DNA of 64,000 nt from Telopea speciosissima (Eukaryota > Streptophyta > Magnoliopsida > Proteales > Proteaceae), in NCBI RefSeq assembly GCF_018873765.1, contig NC_057924.1:5518001-5582000 (forward strand). Direction: 5' to 3'. The notes beneath the pieces are model-generated. The model had not been told where the DNA came from, ran no database searches, and worked only from the letters and a program-made list of their open reading frames with translations. Shown here piece after piece: positions 60,651 to 64,000 of the stretch. Position 1 is the stretch's first letter. Each line of letters begins with the position of its first letter. A program made the position numbers and the translations under genes.

Positions 60651-60824
60651 ACTTGTTATCGGGGTAGGTTTCTTCTTCTACTCCGTTTATTTCCTGGGGG
60701 TTTTTGTTTCGTTCCTGTTGTTGAGATTGTTCTACGGGGTTGAGTTTGTGGTCTTTTTGCTCCGTGTAGCTGTCTGGTAATTTAGGGTTAGGATTTGTTC
60801 GATAGTATTGACGTTGGAGCGAAG

Positions 60825-63800
60825 ATGATGCAACCTGCAACTGGCGTCGTTCCTCCTCCCATGGCTCCTTCACAGATGGATCAACAACACCAGCATCAAC
60901 ACCAACAGCAGCCACCACCGCAGCAGCAGTGGATGATGATGCCCCCACAACAGGCTATGCAGCCGCAGCCTCCACCTATGTGGGGACAACAGCCACAGAC
61001 AGTCCCGCAGCCGCAGGTACCACCTCAACAATCACAACCCCAACCGCAGCAGCAGATGCAACCTCAGTACGCGTCCGCGCAGCCAGCGAGCGCAGATGAG
61101 ATCCGCACTCTTTGGATCGGAGATTTACAATACTGGATGGAAGAGAGTTACCTCCACAGTTGTTTTGCTCATACAGGCGAGGTAACATGCCGTTCTCTCA
61201 TCTTGTTTGGAATAGTTAGAGAAATTCTACACGCCGTTTATTCGTGTTCTTTGGGATAGTTTAAGAAGTTTATTTTGGATATATTGAATCGCAAAATTGT
61301 CTGTTATTGGTATTGGTTGGTTGAATCTTTTTTCCGTTCCAACATTTGTCGATCTCAATAGGTTGTTATGTTACCTATGCATTAGGGTTTTAAAGAAGCC
61401 TTGTGCTACACAAAGCACAACGCTGCAGACGTGCTAGCCCACTTGCTACTGCACGCGCTAGTTTGTCAGTTGAAAAGTCAGCAAGTAGGATATATAAATT
61501 ATTGGGTAAGGATATACACGCCACTTTTGTTGGCATCTCCTATGCCAAGCTAATGGGTGCAGGGGAAGGAGTGTCTCACAATTTGTATACAGGAGGGCCC
61601 AAATGGTCAGGGGGGAGAGAGAGTGAGAGGGCAGTGTGTACATCATTTTCCCATAAATTATATTTCCCATAAATTATACATGCTGCTTAAGAGAATTTGT
61701 TATCATTGCTCTTTTTTAGGTATATTGTTCATGTTTTTTAATGACTAAATGATCTGTAAAACCAGAATAGAGAATACAACGATTGGTGAAATCATTGATC
61801 TAGGTTGAACTTCATGTTACATTGTTCATCTTTGGTTCACATAGCACACTCATTTATTTTCTTACTACATGATGCAGAACCACATATTTTGCTTGAGAGT
61901 TTACAGGTGTGAAGATTAAATATTAAAGGGATGAGAAAAAAAAATAGAACATAATTCATTTGTATTTTATTCTGTATTTGTTTATTTTTGATGGATCTTA
62001 TTCTGTATTTGTTGCTATTAGTATTATTATTTATTTTGATAAGCAAACCTCAATAAGGAAATTAGATGTTGTGCCTACGTATGCCTTCTTTTTTGGTTTA
62101 AAAAATTCAGTGGAAAAGCCCAAATGCAGTATAGATTGCTTCTTTGTTTTCCTCTCTTACCTTGTTTACCTCCATTGACATTGACTATACTTTGGCACCT
62201 CTGATGCTGTACTGGTCAAATTTTTTCATCCAATGAGCTTAAGACTTGACTTCTTTCATTGTGTTCGTAATTTTGATTTGAACCTTAAATTTTTGGTGTT
62301 CCTTCAAAATATTTTACTTGTCCATAATGTGCCACGAAAAGCAACTTTGGTTCAAACTTGTGCATATGCACTGATACATGTTCACGTTAGTGACGGTTTG
62401 AAGTATGATCTCTCTTTTCCTTGTTTTCCTTTTACTTTTTTGCTTGTTTGCGAACTTGTGAGGATTTCTTGAAAGTGTACACATTGATGTTTCAATGTAT
62501 TCGATTAACTGCAATCTGTCACATGTCTAATATGTTTCAATGATGTTATTGGTATTCATAAATATCATGCTATAATGGATTCTTTATGGAAATGACATTT
62601 ACCATACTAATTATACTTATTTATCATGTTTATTTGTTATGATGGGATGGATGATGTTATCACTGGTGTTTTCAGGTTGTCTCTGTGAAAGTCATCCGCA
62701 ATAAACAAAGCGGTCAGTCCGAGGGTTATGGTTTTATTGAGTTTGTTTCTCATGCTGCCGCAGATAGGGCCTTACAGTCCTACAATAACACACCCATGCC
62801 TAACATCGAGCAGAATTTTAGACTGAACTGGGCTACTTTCAGTTCCGGGGAGAGGCGTCAAGATGATGGTTCAGATTTTCCAATATTTGTGGGAGATTTG
62901 GCTGCCGATGTTACGGATTACATGTTACAAGAGACGTTTAGGAGTCACTACCCCTCTGTCAAGGGTGCTAAAGTTGTGACTGATAGAGCAACCGGACGAT
63001 CGAAGGGTTATGGATTTGTTAGGTTTGGAGATGAAAGCGAGCAGATTCGTGCCATGACTGAAATGACTGGGATGTTCTGTTCGACAAGGCAAATGCGTAT
63101 TGGACCAGCAACCACGAAAAAGACTGTGGGTGGCCAGCAGCAAAGTAAACGTACGTATTTGCCAGAATTTTTATAGTGTGAATGTTATGATTTATTGCAG
63201 TTTGTTTTGAATTATTATGTTCTAAAAGCAGTTTTTGTTTGTTTGTTTGTTGCCTCCTTGGTTTGGTTTTGGTATCTTTTGGAATATTCTGTTGAATGTT
63301 GGGTTTCAGTGTTTGTGACGTGATCAGCTAAACATTGTTTAAATAAGTTTGCATTTCCTTCAGTTACGAACTCGAAGAAAAGCGGAAGTTTACAAAGTCA
63401 TTTCCTTCCAGTACTTTCCTTTGTAAAATTGGGCACACTTAAATGTATTTGAGAATTCAAAGACTTATAAAACTCATGTTCTCTCGAAGCAGGATGCCAA
63501 GAGGCTCTCTCATTTAGGGGCCTGGAACTGATTTCAGCTGAAATGATACCCATTTAGTGCGTGGCCTCGTTTAGGTCAGTTTTACTGTTTATGTCATAAT
63601 TTTGTCCTTAATTTCAGTTTTCTGTGGCATTTCTTGTGCTACATTGTGATTTACTTCTCCCATTTCCTTATATTTGAAGAGTTTCAGTCTACATTTGTTC
63701 GCTTCCATTCTTTCTTCTTTCTTATGTCTGTTGTTTCTTTCTACTTCCTTTTCTCTCGTAAATCAGTCAGATAAATCACTGCTTTAGTTCTTTGCAAGTT

Positions 63801-64000
63801 GGTTCCTTTGCGCCATTTATGTTATAATTATTGTAACATGAGTTTCTTTTTCCTCATATTCTGATTATTGTTTCCAGTTTTTCATTCCATTAAGGGGTAA
63901 AAGTTATTTTTGGTGTTTAGGCAGTACTTCTTAATGTAAGAACTCCAACTGCCTGAGATTACAATGTAGCAACCATGCTTTCATTTGCATGGATATAGGT
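60825..64000 (+). CDS. RBP45/RBP47-type polyadenylate-binding RRM protein (3' part beyond the window)
   Basis: Exons 60825-61181 and 62676-63150 are inferred; the rest lies beyond the right edge. These nuclear proteins bind poly(U)/poly(A)-rich pre-mRNA and carry a glutamine-rich N-terminus and three RRMs. Here residues 1-90 are Gln/Pro-rich (PPPMAPSQMDQQHQHQH). RRM1 starts near 94 with RNP2 LWIGDL and RNP1 SEGYGFIEF, then NFRLNWATFSSGERR. RRM2 starts near 187 with RNP2 IFVGDL and RNP1 SKGYGFVRF, ending RQMRIGPATTKKT. The intron falls inside RRM1 after HTGE, and the splice joins in phase 0. The second exon ends in phase 1 at 63150; I do not find RRM3 (IFVGGLD..) in 63151-64000. The ATG at 60825 is first in frame, with the next one directly after it. 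Confidence 0.88.

Overview
The window is nuclear DNA of a flowering plant, most likely a woody or basal eudicot. The evidence is spliceosomal introns with GT..AG borders, plant-specific gene families, telo-box promoters, three Au-type SINEs, a Ty1/copia element and many small foldback elements. I cannot name the species. I see no operons, CRISPR arrays or other prokaryotic features.

Seven host genes are present. From left to right: (1) the first coding exon of a TMEM14/FATTY ACID EXPORT-type membrane protein, minus strand, running off the left edge; (2) a DTW-domain tRNA-modification protein, plus strand, sharing a divergent promoter with gene 1; (3) a complete ASPM-like spindle/microtubule gene, plus strand, 21 coding exons over 19.8 kb, whose inferred splices join in frame to 1,339 residues; (4) a mitochondrial CRS2-associated-factor-like group II intron splicing factor, plus, 5 exons; (5) a purple acid phosphatase, minus, 5 exons, with all five metal-ligand motifs; (6) an asparagine-rich DCD-domain NRP protein, plus, 5 exons, divergent from gene 5; (7) the first two coding exons of an RBP45/47-type three-RRM protein, plus, running off the right edge.

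Much of the remaining sequence is transposable-element material. Between 3.57 and 7.62 kb lies an element with terminal inverted repeats of about 480 bp (MULE-like), enclosing a possible gene fragment and a tRNA-like sequence. ASPM intron 7 carries an antisense Ty1/copia element with a near-matching 5-bp target duplication and a YVGD instead of YVDD at its reverse-transcriptase active site. The ASPM-to-splicing-factor spacer is a nest of small foldback elements. A foldback of about 1.15 kb sits in the phosphatase intron, and a 967-bp hAT-like element with an 8-bp target duplication sits in NRP intron 4. At 54.5-57.3 kb a LINE is split head to head into an inverted reverse-transcriptase part and a sense 3' part, the signature of twin priming.

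I found no convincing new biochemical system. The observations most worth following are the long-TIR element and its cargo, the twin-primed LINE, a group of foldback elements sharing a core motif, and the ASPM IQ exons, where an intron end still matches the coding sequence of a neighbouring repeat. All exon models were made by reading splice sites, frame and family resemblance by eye; no alignment was run.
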